Source: Amblyomma americanum (lineage: Eukaryota; Arthropoda; Arachnida; Ixodida; Ixodidae). Taken from it: a stretch of DNA of 64,000 nt. The translations under genes and the position numbers were made by a program. The notes under the pieces were generated by a model. The model saw only the letters and a program-made list of their open reading frames with translations. It ran no database searches and was not told the DNA's origin. How positions within the stretch are numbered: position 1 is the stretch's first letter; each line of letters opens with the position of its first letter. Positions 35,901 through 45,189 of the stretch are shown here, one piece after another. The stretch is from the NCBI RefSeq assembly GCF_052857255.1, contig NC_135497.1, positions 542,552,207 to 542,616,206 of the forward strand. Direction: 5' to 3'.

Positions 35901-37509
35901 TGAAAAAAAAAAACATTTGTTGTCCACAGTCAGCGCCGACGGCTGCTGCCGGCTGCCTTCCGCACATGCTATGCAGACCGGGTCACATATCGCCACTTGC
36001 CCCTCCCTTATTGTACTCGTGTCCGGCGATCTAGGCAGTCGTCGCTTTGAAGGCACTGCAGCCAAAACTACGCTCGAAGGCTATTTACAGGCGTAAAATT
36101 TGCGAATTCGCTCTCTGCAATCAAATCGCACACACGAATCCGGCGTACTCGCTAGGCCTCCTCACGAAAGGGGCCGGCGGTCCACCGTCGACCGAAATTC
36201 AAGAATATGGCAAAAGTTCCTCACTGATTAGTAAGAATGTATGAAGATATGATATGTAGTCGCTCGTTTCGCTTTTTCCGATACGGAAGGTACACAAGCG
36301 CAGTTTTTCCGGCCGCCGCCCCACCGGGCGTGAAGCTTTCGCTTGGCAGCACAAGCCCAGGCAACGGCGGCGAGCGACGAGCGGCACCGTTGTGCGGCGT
36401 TTTCTGCCCTTGTCGCTTGCCTCGCCGATCGGTTCTATGCGCAGGCACCGAATGAAAGCACACCTTCGCTGGTGCACGCACATTGCGTACGTCGCCGTGC
36501 CTAGCATGAGGTCCAAAAAGTCCTAAAATTCTTAAGTTTATAGAATGTCATACCAACTATAGTCCCTTAACAGACTCTTCTGGTTAAGAGTCAGCTTAGT
36601 GGGAACTAAGCTGACTCTTAACAACACTACGATACGCGGTCGTTGATCGTGCTGGCGTCGTCGTCGGTCTAGCGTGACAGACCAGTGCGTCAGCGACGGC
36701 ATTTGTGTACCGACCGTCTATCGCCGTCGCATCGGCCTATAGTGTGACCGGACCCTACCTATACCGAAGAAAAACTGCGTTACAGTTATTATTGCTTTTG
36801 CGGCACCAGTCGCTCATATATAGGGGACGACTGCTCCTTCGATCGTCCGCGAAAATACAGGAGGGAATGAGACCTCGCGGCGCATACTGCAGCAACGAAA
36901 GCAGACGACGTTGCTCTGTCACGACGTCACGAGAGCGTTCAATATGGCGGTCGCTGCCGGTGGGAGGAGTCTCCCGGTCTCAATTTCGATTGCATTTTTT
37001 TGGAATATACAGCGCGTCCAGGGCAGCCATATTTTGGAAATTGAATCATGAGCTCTTGTATCAGTTACTGAAGCACAAAACTTCAATATGAAGACGGACC
37101 ATGTCATGGCCCCTTTAGGACTGCCTGTAGTAACTTATTATATTTGCCCTTATTAGCAATAGCTTCACATTGTACAGTTGAGAGGGATATGGCTGGATTC
37201 ATTATATCATTGCTTATAGTTTTATGGAGCAAACAAGAGTTACTGTACAGATAAAGAAAAGGAAAGGACGAGTCGATTCACCAAGGCATATATGAATGTT
37301 GCTGACATGTGAGGGTGATACCACACATCAAGTGCTTTGGCGCCAGATATTTTTACATGTTCAACATCAGTTTGCTATATTTGTTTTCAGGCTTTACATG
37401 TAGGAAGTTCTCAGATGCCAGTGCAGCCCACGTCAAGAATAGCCTGGCGAGCTACCTGGCTCGCCTCAACAATGGGCCCGCAGCAGCAGCGCCAGAGCAG
37501 GCCATCTGA
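26950..37509 (+). CDS. BEN-domain protein, last two exons
   Basis: Exon 26950-27160 is preceded by TTTCTCTTTGCAG and followed by a strong GTAAGT. It encodes the core of a BEN domain (DIGGAVLVDKSVLELLNHS, then ARALLRDLFSPEELQGSSL, then HGALDQAKVSAVI), a DNA-binding and chromatin-associated fold. It ends in phase 1. The next same-strand exon with a good acceptor, 37391-37509 (TTTGTTTTCAG), takes phase 1 exactly and adds KFSDASAAHVKNSLASYLARLNN, which fits the C-terminal helix of BEN domains, followed by an Ala-rich tail and TGA. Upstream exons are outside the recognisable sequence. The 10.2-kb intron is filled with transposons. AATAAA at about 38668 is the likely polyadenylation signal. It is probably a host gene; capture by the neighbouring DNA transposon is an alternative. 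Confidence 0.7.
27161..28026. other. BEN gene intron, AT-rich
   Basis: Nothing coding. 27930-28020 is rich in TTCGA/TTCGAA words, perhaps a decayed DNA element. Confidence 0.4.
28027..28265 (+). repeat. SINE family B, near full length
   Basis: CCGCCGCGATGGCTCAGTAG head, B box GGTTCGATCCT at 28080-28090, body GAAATTCTAGAAGCCCGTGT, TGCACGTTGAAGAACCCC and a GGACATTAAACCCCATAAACC tail. No clear target duplication. Confidence 0.85.
28331..28573 (+). repeat. SINE family B, with 11-bp target duplication
   Basis: Head GGCCGCCGCGGTGGCTGAG, B box GGTTCGATCTT, and a family-B body and tail. Flanked by AAATGGTATGT at 28320-28330 and 28574-28584, a perfect 11-bp duplication that marks LINE-driven insertion. 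Confidence 0.9.
28741..29113 (-). repeat. Gypsy-2 3' LTR
   Basis: 373 bp; on the minus strand TGCCGCC...CGTGACA. Preceded on the minus strand by the purine tract GAGAGGGGAGTAA (29114-29126), the probable plus-strand primer site. Confidence 0.93.
29223..32926 (-). CDS. pol: Gypsy-2 Pol: protease, RT, RNase H, integrase (intact)
   Basis: The open frame is reached by -1 slippage at the gag stop; the first internal ATG is at 32789, after which 1188 residues follow without a break. Domains in order: aspartic protease (VDTGADYSVM, residues 65-74 from that ATG); RT with motif A SSMDLKSGYW and YLDDVVVF; RNase H (HTDASSVALGA, then HTDADCLSR); integrase with HHCC finger (HDEPTAGH...CRDCQRRK), Asp in GMDLLG, Asp in ITDRGTAF and Glu in NGLTERLNK; and a C-terminal GPY/F module (YFGPYKVLRRL). 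Every catalytic residue I looked for is present. No chromodomain was recognised. The end is TAA at 29223, 97 bp before the polypurine tract. Confidence 0.95.
32895..32933 (-). promoter_or_regulatory. Gypsy-2 -1 ribosomal frameshift signal
   Basis: On the minus strand the heptamer G GGA AAC (32933-32927) is in the correct phase and abuts the gag TAA. A 7-nt spacer leads to AGCAACCTC (32919-32911), which pairs perfectly over 9 bp with GAGGTTGCT (32903-32895) around a 7-nt loop. The same heptamer is an established slippery site in some retroviruses. The -1 frame runs openly into pol. Confidence 0.82.
32924..34276 (-). CDS. gag: Gypsy-2 Gag
   Basis: 450 residues from ATG 34276, just inside the primer-binding site; the frame stays open further upstream into the LTR, but the first ATG after the binding site is preferred. 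The retrotransposon gag domain is typical (FNGSLGEDPEEWLDQFE; WELFKRELLKVF; VRSYVEEMKRLFRRADP; MTEEKKVQFLMRGV). A CCHC knuckle (C-FH-C-GEAG-H-ILRH-C) lies near residue 380, followed by a basic Arg/Ser/Pro tail. The TAA at 32924-32926 is directly preceded by the slippery heptamer. No lesion. Confidence 0.93.
   Translation of the reverse strand: MFRTPPSSREPSPKRFTPEDEPAAQRASRRLQGEEPEFGKLPDRTRQRKDAATSTATSPKMSTPIILQQPRVPPTFNGSLGEDPEEWLDQFERVASFNKWDDAAKIGHVFFSLDGSARTWYENYESSVTTWELFKRELLKVFNSVVRKEKAERLLESRIQLPNEPVRSYVEEMKRLFRRADPGMTEEKKVQFLMRGVKEQLFASLVRQPPKTVEEFMQEARTIENTLDIRVRQYKRPSSACAIRSDTPATTSDSLREVIREIVREELRRLLPSSPQPQAATLMDVVREEVQQALGTPTATEPQAMTYAAAVCTAQPQRQPPRPPRDEPIVPQRRLPAPARPAYDRHSSPRKCDAWRTSDNRPLCFHCGEAGHILRHCPYRRIGLRGFAVNAPRPRFGQRPHEIDEYLRREEYTPNRFSRSPSPSTSRFASPHRSYAAAVRGRSPSPRRGN
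34289..34300 (-). other. Gypsy-2 primer-binding site (tRNA-Ala type)
   Basis: Two bases inside the 5' LTR the minus strand reads TGGTGGAGGTGC, complementary to the 3' end GCACCTCCACCA of tRNA-Ala. The next bases match only with a one-base gap. Confidence 0.65.
34303..34675 (-). repeat. Gypsy-2 5' LTR
   Basis: 373 bp, the same length as the other LTR, with one visible difference. Confidence 0.93.
36583..36622. repeat. Perfect 18-bp hairpin
   Basis: GTTAAGAGTCAGCTTAGT (36583-36600), loop GGGA, then the exact reverse complement at 36605-36622. Confidence 0.85.
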
Positions 37510-37545
37510 AAAATAGTCTCATATGCTACCTCACACGCCTCATTA

Positions 37546-38561
37546 CATGGAACCCCGTTGATGCGTTTTTCACTGGACCGGGAAAAACACGTAACAACCG
37601 GGAAACCGTAACAGTGAGGAAAGCTTCAAAAATGAATGAGAACAGTGCAGCTTTGACTTTAAAACTATTTCCGCAAAGTGAGCTTATAGCACTTCAAAAA
37701 ATCGAGAATGGTGGATTGCCATTTTTTTTTGCTCGCTGGAAAGCACCATGCGTTTCTAATAGCCTGGAAATCCGCATTGCTGTCAGCGTCGCTTGGAGGT
37801 GTGACGTCCCTGCGCAGGTGGTCCAGAGCCGCGACGGATTCTCCAAAGCTCGTATCTGCCAACTCCCCGGAATCATGCGGCTCGTGCTGTTCACCATCAT
37901 CTCAGTCAGCAGCTTCACTCGCGACTGATTTCGCAACGATTTCGGTCATGCTTTGGCTCTCCGACATCACTACGGCAGCATCCACGGCGATGTAGTCGTC
38001 CATACTTGGCGCCACGAGCCTGCTTAGCTTTCGGGCCAAAGAGCGCGGCATTCCCTTCTAACGGCATGCTTCGAGACTATGCTGTTAAGCGTCGAGAGGC
38101 GCAGACCAAGGTCTTGGCATTGTCGACTCTTTTCCGCGTTGGCTGCCTGTCGACCGTGTTTAATACGTCCTGTTTTTGCTCAAGGGGAAGCGCTTTCCAC
38201 TTTCGCGATGCCATCAAAGCACGACAAAAATCGCAGTGACAAGTTCGATGTTCACGAGGCAGATGGCGATCTAGTGGCGACCTTTCCAGCTCTCAATTGT
38301 GTGACTTCGTGCAGCCAGTTCTGTAGCCAAGCCTGGCCAAGGCTCGTCAAAAGTAAGAGTGGCGGTTGGCGCGCATTGCCCGGACAAGTTCGGGGTGCCA
38401 GGTTGCGACGTATCATTCCTGGAATGTTTTAACAGCTACAACATAACAGCGGGGTTCCCAGTACATTGGATCCTTTGGGAGATATATGCTGGGACTGGAT
38501 GAAACCGACGCAACCGCCGGTCAAATGCAGAAGTGAAGAACGTAACAGCGGGGTTCTACTG
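37546..38561 (-). mobile_element. Tigger/pogo remnant in the BEN gene 3' UTR
   Basis: Ends CATGGAACCCCGTTGATGCG (left) and GTAACAGCGGGGTTCTACTG (right) are imperfect inverted repeats of the Tigger type. Each is flanked by TA (37544-37545 and 38562-38563). A second, nearly identical right-end motif (ATAACAGCGGGGTTCCCAG followed by TA) occurs about 95 bp inside. The minus strand (about 37995-37665) encodes the C-terminal tail of a pogo-type transposase (FGESVAALDHLRRDVT, ending STILDFLKCYKLTLRK). The catalytic part is missing. Confidence 0.7.
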
Positions 38562-38663
38562 TAATGGGCCGGCAGCAACATTCACCTGCTGCGACATATA
38601 ACTGTGAATTTGTTTATTTTTTAAGTGTAGCTTTTTCACTCTAGTCAGGAACCTGTGATGTTT

Positions 38664-38680
38664 GCAAATAAAACGATTTT
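38664..38680 (+). terminator. Candidate polyadenylation signal of the BEN gene
   Basis: GCAAATAAAACG followed by T-rich sequence, about 1.16 kb after the stop codon; about 1.0 kb of that distance is the Tigger insertion. Confidence 0.5.
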
Positions 38681-38770
38681 TAACATTTTTTTCTTGTACG
38701 TCTTGAAGTGCATGCCGGTACGTGCGCCACAAACTGCATTTGCATATATATGTCCTTCCAGCAGGATTGC

Positions 38771-39038
38771 CTTTCTGTGTGCATCAACAAAAGGACCACA
38801 TCTCAACTCAACAACGGTTGAACAGGGGATCAACAAGATTATCTTTCTGTGTAAATCAACAAAAGGGCAACAACTTCTCAACTCAACAGATTTCAACAGT
38901 TGGTCAACAAAAAGGTGTGCCACTATGCAAGAATTTGACAACAATAAGGTGTATGGTCATTTTGTTGCCATGTTGTTGTCTGTGTTGACGGAAGTCCACG
39001 AAAGGATCACTAAAACAACACACCGATTTTTGTAAGGG
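38771..39038 (+). repeat. Short tandem array ending in ATTTTTGTAAGGG
   Basis: Two diverged units of about 72 bp (38771-38842 and 38843-38915) start CTTTCTGTGT, contain ATCAACAAAAGG and end with TCAACAAxA words. The tract ends in ATTTTTGTAAGGG (39026-39038), the same 13-mer that closes the array at 26.05 kb. Confidence 0.6.
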
Positions 39039-39907
39039 CTAGTGCGCTTTCATCACACAAAACGTCGAAGAGAAAAGACAACCTGAATGTTGGAAGCCAA
39101 AGAAAGCCATATTTGCCGGCGCCACAGGTGGCCAGTTCCATCTTGGAATGTATTGCTTCGCGGCGTTCGCGGCTATGGGCTTTGCGTGACCACGTGGTTT
39201 TGTTTTTGACGTGCCTTGATTTTCAAGTGCGGAGCAGCAGAGAAATTCCACGTTCCCCTATAAGTGCTCCTCGAAAGAAGTTCATGCCCCGCCACGCTAC
39301 TGCGAGGCATTTTTTGTTGGCTAGTTTACCCTACCGTAAAAAACAGTGCGCGTGCCTTCGTGCCTACGCTTTTGCCGCTCCCAGCCAAGCTACGCGGACA
39401 TACTGCGACAGCGCCATACGAGCAAGAATTCTTTCAGTACCAAAGTGTACCTGATTACTCGTGACCGAAGCGTTAAGCAGGCATGTATGCGAGTATTTTT
39501 TATCACAGCCACTGTTCAGAGAAGGCAGGGGAAAATGCCGGTGTCTAGTCGATGTCGCACAAGCCTTAACGTCAGCAAACGCACCGACTATACAGGTATG
39601 TCAGGTGTTGTAGGGTCAGAGGCCGCGTCAGGCACCACCAGCTTCTAGCTTCTGTCCCTGAATCAGGGTCTGTGTTTCGTCTGATGCTGAATTAAATGAA
39701 TGAATGAATCTTTCGTTCCAGAGAAGTGGAAACAAGGCCACGAAAATCCAAAATAAACAATTTTCCCGACAAAATAATCTGATAGTGTCCTGCGTGTCTC
39801 TTTAACAATACATCTTTCAACCGCTCCTACATAGATGTTTGCTCTCTAAGAAATATGAGCCGTTATCTTAGGAGCGCCACTACATAGATGTTAGCAGGCT
39901 GAGGTCT
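39039..39907. other. Non-coding
   Basis: No gene seen. 39685-39705 (AATGAATGAATGAATC) is the kind of short-repeat tail left by CR1/L2 LINEs. Confidence 0.4.
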
Positions 39908-39919
39908 TATCATCATCAT

Positions 39920-39963
<44 letters not shown>

Positions 39964-40443
39964 GCCTGACTATGCCCAATGCAGGGAAAGGCCTCTCCCA
40001 TGTCTCTCCAATTGACCCTGTTCTTTGGCAGCTGCGCCCACCCTACGCCTTCAAACTTCTTAATCTCATCCGCCCACCTAACCTTCTACCGCCCCCTGCT
40101 ACACTTGCCTTCTCTTGAGATCCACTCCGTTACTCTAAAAGGACCAGTGGTTGTGTTTCCTTCGCGTTACATGCCCTGTACAAGCCCATTTCTTCCTCTT
40201 GTTTTAGACAAGGATGTCATTAACCCGCGTTTGCTGCCTCACCCACTCTGTCTGCTTCCGGTCTCTTAACGTTATCCCTATCATTTCTCTTTCCATGGCT
40301 CGCTGCGTTCTCCTTAAATTGAACCCTTTTAGTTAGCCCCCACGTTTCTTCCCCGTAGGTGAGTAACGGTAAGATAATGCTGTTGTAAACTTTTCTCTTG
40401 AGGGATATTGGTAAACTGCCATTCATGATCTGAGAGAACATGC
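39908..40443 (-). mobile_element. 5'-truncated RTE LINE with (ATG)n tail
   Basis: On the minus strand the end of an RTE reverse transcriptase is readable (NGSLPISLKRKVYNSIILPLLTYG, 40420-40350), followed by the family 3' end (GGGCGCAGCTGCCAAAGAAC; CCTTTCCCTGCATTGGGCAT; AGGCTGATG) and a trinucleotide tail seen on the plus strand as (CAT)n at 39908-39963. The frame is broken after the TYG motif. Confidence 0.85.
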
Positions 40444-42745
40444 GATATGCGCTCTTAGGAGAACATATAGGAGCTGTTAAGTGTCATTGTCTGGGTTTTC
40501 TGGTGCCAGCAGTAAAGAATCTTCACGGGAGCATGACGTTTCCACGCTGTGCTGGGAGGATTGCACGACTATGGCCACGCAGTTCTTATGGGGTACATAT
40601 TATCAGCACGCAGTTTAGTAACAGTACATATTTCTAAACAAGATGATTTGGCTAGACAAGAAGGGCTTCTGTAAATACGAGGTGGCGTCTCTTAAGAAAC
40701 CTGGCTGAGCACACATGGCTAATCGGCAAAATTCAAGCGACGAGGGTTTTTGTACGTACGGTGATGTGCTGTTATCTACGAAGAGGCATGCGGCAGCTTT
40801 TTTCTTTCGCCCCCTCACGTAATTCTGTGCGTACAAAAAATGAAATGATGTAGAATGATTTAATCGGAATCCCATTTCGCTATGATGTTTTTCCACTTAT
40901 ATTTCCTCTAATTAAAAGCTCTCGGTCTTGGGATCTCCCCGACGCCTACCTGGACGGTTCTTCAGGTCGCGACAATAAATAACTGTCACGGATATAATCT
41001 GTGATAATATATGTGTTGATAATCACGACAGATGTCACAAAATGATGATTGCATGACCTTTGTTCTCGATATTTTAGATGATGCTTCCTGTATTTATTCC
41101 GAGCAAAGCAATAAATTCCTCAGTTAGTCAGCGCTGTATATCTGTCATTTTGTCAGTGTAATGTTACCCTGCGCGGTTTTGTCAAGAATCATAGACCAAC
41201 TGGCGTGGCGGCTTTCTGTGAAGTAGTTTAGTGACCTCGGGCAAATTTTTCTTGATGGCTTTTGAGTTTACTTTGTGGAGACACGGAAGATATGTTAACT
41301 TGGTACTGGTGCCTGCCTTTCAAGATGTCACATACTTGGTATAATAATGAATGCATGCTTTGTGTTGCTTTGAAGCGGACCACTGACATGGAAGGGGTTG
41401 CATCGCTGACTTTGACACGGATACTATATTTTCTTCTGTCCCAGTGAATGTTTCACCTGACTTTTGGTTGGTATGATTATAAAGCATATTGAAGGGCGCT
41501 GTATTTTCATCTCTTGTCGTGGTGTTTTGGGCCTTTTATAGTCAGTTCACTCTCCAGCAAGGCCAGTGGTTCGCACTAGCCTGTAGCAATTCATGCGGAA
41601 TTAAATGGATGGCCTGACCACCTTCACTTCAGTTCCTAACAAGTAGCTTTCTAGCTCAAAAATTGTTTTTATATTGCCGTTTAGAGCAATTTTCTCTGAA
41701 ACCACAATGGCCTCCTTGCAATTGTTTAGGGAATATTAGCTGGCGCTCGCTCGCCGAATGGGCAGATTTTAATATCTCTGTTAGTGTTAGCATCCATAAT
41801 ATCACACATCATTAATAAGAAGTATGTTGGCATTTTATAAGAGCCATTGAGCATTGTAAACTGATAAGAAATGTACTGTTTCTGCGCAGAATGCAGACTC
41901 GCATCATGCATGCCATTCTGCGATGGAAATCCTGAGGTGGCTGAGAACCTGTTCCTCGAGGGAGGATGACTACTCAGCAGGCTCACCACTGCGGTTCAAT
42001 CTACAGCTGCCATACTGTCAAGATTATGGATGTTCAGCATATTATCCCTGTTGTTTGCATACAAGCTATCCCAGTTAGCTAGTGTCACAGCCCAAACCTT
42101 CCTCAAGCTGGTTTATAATGATGCACAGGCATGAATTTTTGACCGTTTCCTCTGAAACAATTAGGAGGTAGAACTGCATATGTATGGTATTTTTTCAGCA
42201 TCATAACACCAACAAAGCAGGCATGGTGCAGTCGTTTCCTTTAATCGCAGTAAGGAATTTTTTGGCGAAGCTTCTTGTGCTTTGTGGATGACTTTGATCT
42301 GAAAATAAAAAAATTCCAGATTTCTACAGTATTGTGATTTGCGTGTCAATGTTTTTCTTTGGCGCACAGCCTGTCTACTGCTATGAAGAGCTCCAGTAAT
42401 GCAGGTATATTATATTATATGAGCATTATAATGGTAAATTTAAGGAACACTTAAGAAAAGCAATAAAAGTGGGAACAAATTATGAACCCACTGCGTGCAT
42501 TTTCCTGAAGGTTGTGGGGGTGTAAGAAGCGCTAAAAAGCAATGGCTTGGCGGTAATAGTGTGCGAGTCGACCCAACACCTTTAGGTCAGTTCTTGTCAC
42601 ATTCGGGCTGGTACTTTCCCGAAACACCCCGCGTGAAAGGTATATGAAAACAAGACCCTTCTGGGCCGGGTGCAAGGATGTGAGTTATAGACACCTGAAA
42701 ACTCCTTTAAAGGTTTTTTATTTTTGACAGTGTAGAGAAACGAGG
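40444..42745. other. Non-coding stretch
   Basis: No gene or identifiable repeat seen. Short low-complexity runs only. Confidence 0.4.
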
Positions 42746-42758
42746 AGACACAAGCGAG

Positions 42759-45189
42759 AGAGAGAAAAACTTTATTGTTGGAGAGGAAGTCGGGGCACAC
42801 CCCTGGGTCTCCGCACTACCCCACTGCACTCAAGTGTTTATGTCCCTAAGGTCCATAACACTGGCAGCCCGGCCGGTGGCGATTGTCTGCACGGCCGGGT
42901 CCTCCGAGCGCAGCAGGGTCTCCCAGTCCTCCCAGGTCTTGAGGTCCTCTAGGCCGCGCGGGGGAAGGTCCGCCGGGCAGAGGGAGAGGATGTGGAGGGA
43001 AGAGGCGAATGGTTCTGGGCACAATGTGCAGGCAGGAGTGGGGAAGGAGGGGTGATAGTGGGCTAGGGTCAGCGGTGAGGGGAGTGTGTGTGTCTGTAGT
43101 TTGCGCCAGAGTGTTGCGTGTTTGTTATCTAGGGAGGGGTGGGGCGGGGGTAGAGCTGGCGCGAGGCTCTGTAGGCCTGCGTCATCTCGCTGAACGAGTG
43201 CATTCGCTCCCTCGCGAATCCCCGATCAGAGGCCACCTGAACCCAGTTTAAAGAACCTCGGGCTAAAAAGGTTGGCGGCCTCGTTTCCGGGACTCCCGGA
43301 GTGCGCAGGCACCCATATAAGCTCTGCCTGGCGGGGTGGGGGTGCATCGGGCGAGCCCAGTATGCCAAAAGCAGGGACGTGGACTCGGCCTCGCGCAAAA
43401 TTTAGAATTGCAGTTTTAGAGTCTGTTAAAATGTACTGGGCTTCCGTGCGGGTGATGGCAATTGCGATGGCGGCTTCCTCTGCAGCCTCTGGGGTGGTGT
43501 CAGGGGTGAGAGGTAGTGTGAGGAGGGCGGATGAAGAGCAGTCCACCACGGCAGCGGTTGCTTCGTCACCCGTGCAGGCGGCGTCCACCCATACGGCGTC
43601 CGGCTCGGAGCCGTACACTCGGTGGAGTGCCTTCGCACGGGCTCTGCGGCGCTGCTCATGGTGGGAGGGGTGCATATTTTTTGGCAGTGGCTTGATGACC
43701 AGCTCTCGGTGAAGGGAACGAGAAATGGGGAGGAGGGTTGGGTCGTTGGCCGGTATTCTGATCCCGAGGGAGTCCAGGATATACCGGCCTGTGGAGGTTT
43801 GTATAAGCCTTTTGTATTGGGCCTGTCGATGGGTCTCCACGAGCTCCCCGATCGTGTTGTGGAGGCCCAGGCCTAGTAATCGGTCTGTGGGGGTCTTGAG
43901 GGGAAGATGAACTGCCACTTTGAATGCCTTGCGGATCAAGGCATCCAAAGTATTTATGTCGTGTTTGGATATTTCTAGGTATGGGGTAGTGTAGAGCACA
44001 CGGCTGAGGACAAAGGCATGAATGAGGCGACAGAGGTCGCGCTCCTTCATGCCTCTATGATGGCCCGAAACTCTGCGGATGAGATGCGATATCGCGCCTG
44101 CAACCTGCTCGAGTTTCTTGAGGGTGGTGGTGTTTTTGCCATCGTTCTGAATGTGCAGGCCCAATACGCGGAGGGTGTCAACCTCCGGTACCGGGACCCC
44201 ATTCAGTTCGATGGCAATGGGGGAGCGAGGGGAGCGTTGGTTCTCAGGCCGGATGAGGAGCAGTTCGGACTTCTCTGGAGAACAAGACAGTCCGATGTTC
44301 TGTGCATAAGTTTGGGTTAGGGTGGCTGCTTCCTGTAAGGTGTTCTCTTTGTCACCGTCACTGCCGTGGGTGGTCCACAGTGTGATGTCGGCATAAAGAG
44401 TGTGCTTAAGGTGGGGAATAGTTGCCAATTTTCGGGCGAGGGAGATGAGGGTGATGTTAAAGAGGAAGGGGAGAGGACGGATCTTTGAGGGGTTCCCATA
44501 CTCTGAAGCGTGTAGGAGGAGGAAGAGAGAGGGGCCAAAATGTATCTCAGCCGTGCGGTCAGTGAGGAATGCTTGAATGTAGGCGTACGTGCGCGCACCC
44601 ACATTCAATGGAGATAGGGCAGTCATGATCGCCTGATGTTCGATGCGATCAAAAGCTTTGGAGAGATGCAAAGCTAAAACTGCCTTTGTGTGACCAGGCA
44701 GAAGCGGGTCGAAAATGTCATGTGTGAGTTGCAGCATGGCGTCCTGTGCGGATAGATGGGGCCGGAATCCTACCATGCTATGCGGGTATTGATTATTGTC
44801 CGCCATGTGCGTTGTGAGTCTTGCTATCACAACATGCTCTAAGAGGTTTCCCAGGCGTGAGGTTAGCGAAATCGGGCGAAGGTATTAAAGTGTAAGTGTT
44901 TTGTTGGGTTTGGGTATGAATATTACCTTCGCGTGGCGCCAGGACTGCGGGAGGATACCCTCCCTCCAGCTCTGGTTGAAGTATTGCGTAATTTGGGTGA
45001 TCGATTGGTCATCCAGATTACGGAGCATGGAGTGTGATTTGGTCTGCACCAGGCGCGGAGTTGGTTCGGAGAGTCAGGAGGGCCGCTCTAACTTCCGTCT
45101 CAGTGATGTCTGTGTCGAGTGTTGGATTGGCTGGTCCTGTGTAGGTGGCTAGAGGTGTGGGGGCACCCGGAGAGGTGTATGTGTTCTGA
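42759..45189 (-). pseudogene. LINE-1 ORF2, C-terminal half: RT and RNase H
   Basis: Continues the ORF2 interrupted by LINE-2. 45.17-44.84 kb carries the RT N-terminal part with a stop. 44830-43226 is one open frame with RT fingers/palm and an RNase H (VWVDAACTG; EEAAIAIAI; ILTDSKTAI; WVPAHSGSPGNEAAN). The RT is dead by inspection: motif A reads ALHLSKAFD (His where Asp is needed), and the YADD box reads YADI because one Asp codon is missing (about 44386). The last RNase H Asp is Asn. The rest of the C terminus, down to the AATAAA near 42778, is in shifted frames. Confidence 0.85.

Larger units (their letters stand above)
28721..37115. mobile_element. TA-flanked DNA transposon remnant, split by Gypsy-2
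   Basis: Inverted ends TAAAGGGGCCATGACA (28719-28734) and its complement TGTCATGGCCCCTTTA (37102-37117). The outer TA on each side would be the target duplication, as in Tc1/mariner. Removing Gypsy-2 leaves about 2.45 kb without a transposase frame. 34680-37100 is otherwise non-coding, CpG-rich in part, and holds the hairpin at 36583-36622. Confidence 0.6.
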
